Source of the DNA: Clostridiales bacterium
GTDB taxonomy: Bacteria; Bacillota; Clostridia; Oscillospirales; Oscillospiraceae
Direction: 5' to 3'
NCBI GenBank assembly: GCA_003522945.1
Contig: DPHR01000006.1
Span: 5,949 to 12,803 of the forward strand
Length of the DNA: 6,855 nt
The notes beneath the pieces were generated by a model, which ran no database searches, had not been told where the DNA came from, and saw only the letters and a list, made by a program, of their open reading frames with translations. Positions 6,054-6,855 of the stretch are shown here, piece after piece. Positions within the stretch are counted from its first letter, which is position 1, and each line of letters opens with the position of its first letter. A program made the translations under genes and the position numbers.

Positions 6054-6089
6054 AAAAACCAGCACTTCCGTCAGGAAGTGCTGGTTTTT
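6054..6089. terminator. Bidirectional rho-independent terminator between tRNA-Leu and the repeat protein gene
   Basis: A perfect 16-bp inverted repeat (6054-6069 with 6074-6089) closed by the four-base loop GTCA. Its core is CCAGCACTTCC/GGAAGTGCTGG. The left flank is a run of A and the right flank a run of T, so either RNA strand would end in a stable hairpin with a U-tract. It starts directly after the tRNA CCA and can also stop the convergent repeat-protein transcript, whose stop codon is about 70 bases away. Confidence 0.9.
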
Positions 6090-6110
6090 GCATATTTGAA
6101 ACGCTCAAGA

Positions 6111-6137
6111 CGGGCAGACACAGCTTGTGCCTGCCCG
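6111..6137. terminator. Second hairpin, possible auxiliary terminator of the repeat protein gene
   Basis: CGGGCAG (6111-6117) pairs with CTGCCCG (6131-6137). After one A/C mismatch, CACA pairs with TGTG around a GCT loop. It lies 23 bases after the repeat protein stop codon. In that direction the following bases are TCTTGAG, only weakly U-rich, so it may be a poor terminator, an RNA-stabilising 3' hairpin, or chance. Confidence 0.45.
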
Positions 6138-6160
6138 CTTTATGGAGTTTGAAATTTCGT

Positions 6161-6855
6161 TTACGGCTTGGTGAGAACGGCGCTCACGTCGGTCATTTTT
6201 TCGCCAAGCGTGAACGTGACGGCCTTGCCGTCGTGGGTGAGCCGGTAGGCTTCGCCGCTCTCGCCCCTGCCCAGCAGATCGGAGAGCAGGAACGCGGACG
6301 CTGCGCCCTTGGTGACAAAGACGATCTTTTCTACGCCCTGCGCCTTGAGAGTGCGGATGCCGCTGAGTCTGCCCGTGAGAATGGCAAGGTCCTCGTCAAC
6401 GGTGACGGTCAGCACGCCGCCCTTTTGCTCGGCCGTGTAGGCAATGTCCCTGCCGTCCTTGGCGGTCACGCGGTAGAGGGGAGGAGCTATTAACCGGCTT
6501 CCCTCATCCGGCATGGTGTGGGTCTCCCCGCACTGGTCATACCGCACGCATTTTGCCGTCTTGGTGCCGTCGTGCTCATAGGTCGCATCGTTGTTGGAAA
6601 CATAGTCCTCAAAGAGATGCCCGAGCTTGCTGTCCGTGTCCGTTACCGTGTCCGTTTCCATGCAGCCGCCCGTGCCGTAGCGCACGCACTTTGCCGTCTT
6701 CGTGCCGTCCTGTTCGCAGGTGGCATCGTTGTTGGAAACATAGTCCTCAAATAGATGCCCGAGCTTGCTGCCCGTGTCCGTTACCGTGTCCGTTTCCGTG
6801 CAGCCGCCCGTGCCGTAGCGCACGCACTTTGCCGTCTTGGTGCCGTCCTGTTCGC
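6161..6855 (-). CDS. C-terminal part of a repeat-containing surface-type protein (start beyond right edge)
   Basis: The frame is open from the right edge to a TAA at 6161, giving about 230 residues of a longer protein. From the edge inward there is the end of one 46-residue repeat array. Each unit runs CEQDGTKTAKCVRYGTGG, then a Thr/Asp-rich C-T/M-ETDTVTDT segment, then SKLGHLFEDYVSNNDAT. A final shortened unit follows (YEHDGTKTAKCVRYDQCGETHTMPDEGS), in which the first Cys is Tyr. The remaining roughly 108 residues (6161-6484) begin APPLYRVTAKDG and look like a beta-rich globular domain. It contains VLTVTVDEDLAIL, GVEKIVFVTKGAASAF and RLTHDGKAVTFTLG. Repeats of the type ATC..DG..T..C..C...GH are common in secreted or surface proteins of gut Clostridia, so an extracellular location is inferred. 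Signal peptide and anchor are not visible. No enzyme motif is recognised. Confidence 0.85.
   Translation of the reverse strand, partial: EQDGTKTAKCVRYGTGGCTETDTVTDTGSKLGHLFEDYVSNNDATCEQDGTKTAKCVRYGTGGCMETDTVTDTDSKLGHLFEDYVSNNDATYEHDGTKTAKCVRYDQCGETHTMPDEGSRLIAPPLYRVTAKDGRDIAYTAEQKGGVLTVTVDEDLAILTGRLSGIRTLKAQGVEKIVFVTKGAASAFLLSDLLGRGESGEAYRLTHDGKAVTFTLGEKMTDVSAVLTKP
6553..6855. repeat. 138-bp tandem coding repeats
   Basis: Two full units (6553-6690 and 6691-6828) and the start of a third (6829-6855) lie head to tail at an exact 138-bp period, which keeps the reading frame. By manual alignment the two full units differ at about 9 of 138 positions. The partial unit differs from its neighbour at one base in 27. 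The array continues beyond the right edge, so total copy number is unknown. The sequence on the 6497-6552 side is a degenerate further unit. Confidence 0.93.

Noticed and set aside
6030..6090. Integration attachment site at the tRNA 3' end
   Set aside because: No integrase gene is present and no second copy of the tRNA 3' end occurs in the window; the sequence after CCA is an ordinary terminator.
5893..6152. Two small open frames spanning the tRNA gene (one per strand)
   Set aside because: The translated peptides are the usual false products of reading through a tRNA-Leu gene and its complement.
6553..6855. CRISPR-like array
   Set aside because: The repeats are 138 bp, contiguous without unique spacers, and in frame within a protein gene.

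Overview
The window looks like chromosomal sequence from a moderately GC-rich member of the Clostridia, most likely Oscillospiraceae/Ruminococcaceae-like and probably gut-associated. The lineage is inferred from four things: strong AGGAGG-type ribosome sites, a DUF1385 gene next to prmC, an OmpR-type two-component pair of typical clostridial style, and a surface protein with Cys/Gly/Thr-rich tandem repeats. No species marker is present.

Positions 1-5835 hold six genes on the minus strand, closely spaced and in one direction. In transcription order they are: an FG-GAP/VCBS-like lipoprotein, an OmpR-family response regulator, a membrane histidine kinase, a DUF1385 membrane protein, prmC (release-factor glutamine methyltransferase) and recA, which runs off the left edge. 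The gaps are 9, 24, 17, 18 and 10 bases and I see no terminator between genes, so one transcript could carry all six. A candidate extended -10 promoter lies just upstream of the lipoprotein gene.

Positions 5836-5966 form an AT-richer divergent intergenic region. It carries that minus-strand promoter and a strong plus-strand promoter (TTGCCA, 17 bases, TATAAT) for a single tRNA-Leu(CAA) gene at 5967-6053. The tRNA encodes its own CCA and is followed at once by a perfect 16-bp hairpin flanked by an A-tract and a T-tract, which should terminate transcription in both directions.

Positions 6161-6855 hold the C-terminal part of a minus-strand surface-type protein. It has near-identical 46-residue (138-bp) tandem repeats, a degenerate last repeat and a C-terminal domain of about 108 residues that I do not recognise. 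It converges on the tRNA gene.

Functionally, the lipoprotein, regulator and kinase look like an envelope-sensing unit placed ahead of housekeeping genes for translation termination (prmC) and recombination (recA). I see no CRISPR array, insertion sequence, prophage gene or clear defence system. The points most worth following are the lipoprotein/two-component unit, recA placed behind prmC without a visible SOS box, and the repeat protein with its unassigned C-terminal domain.
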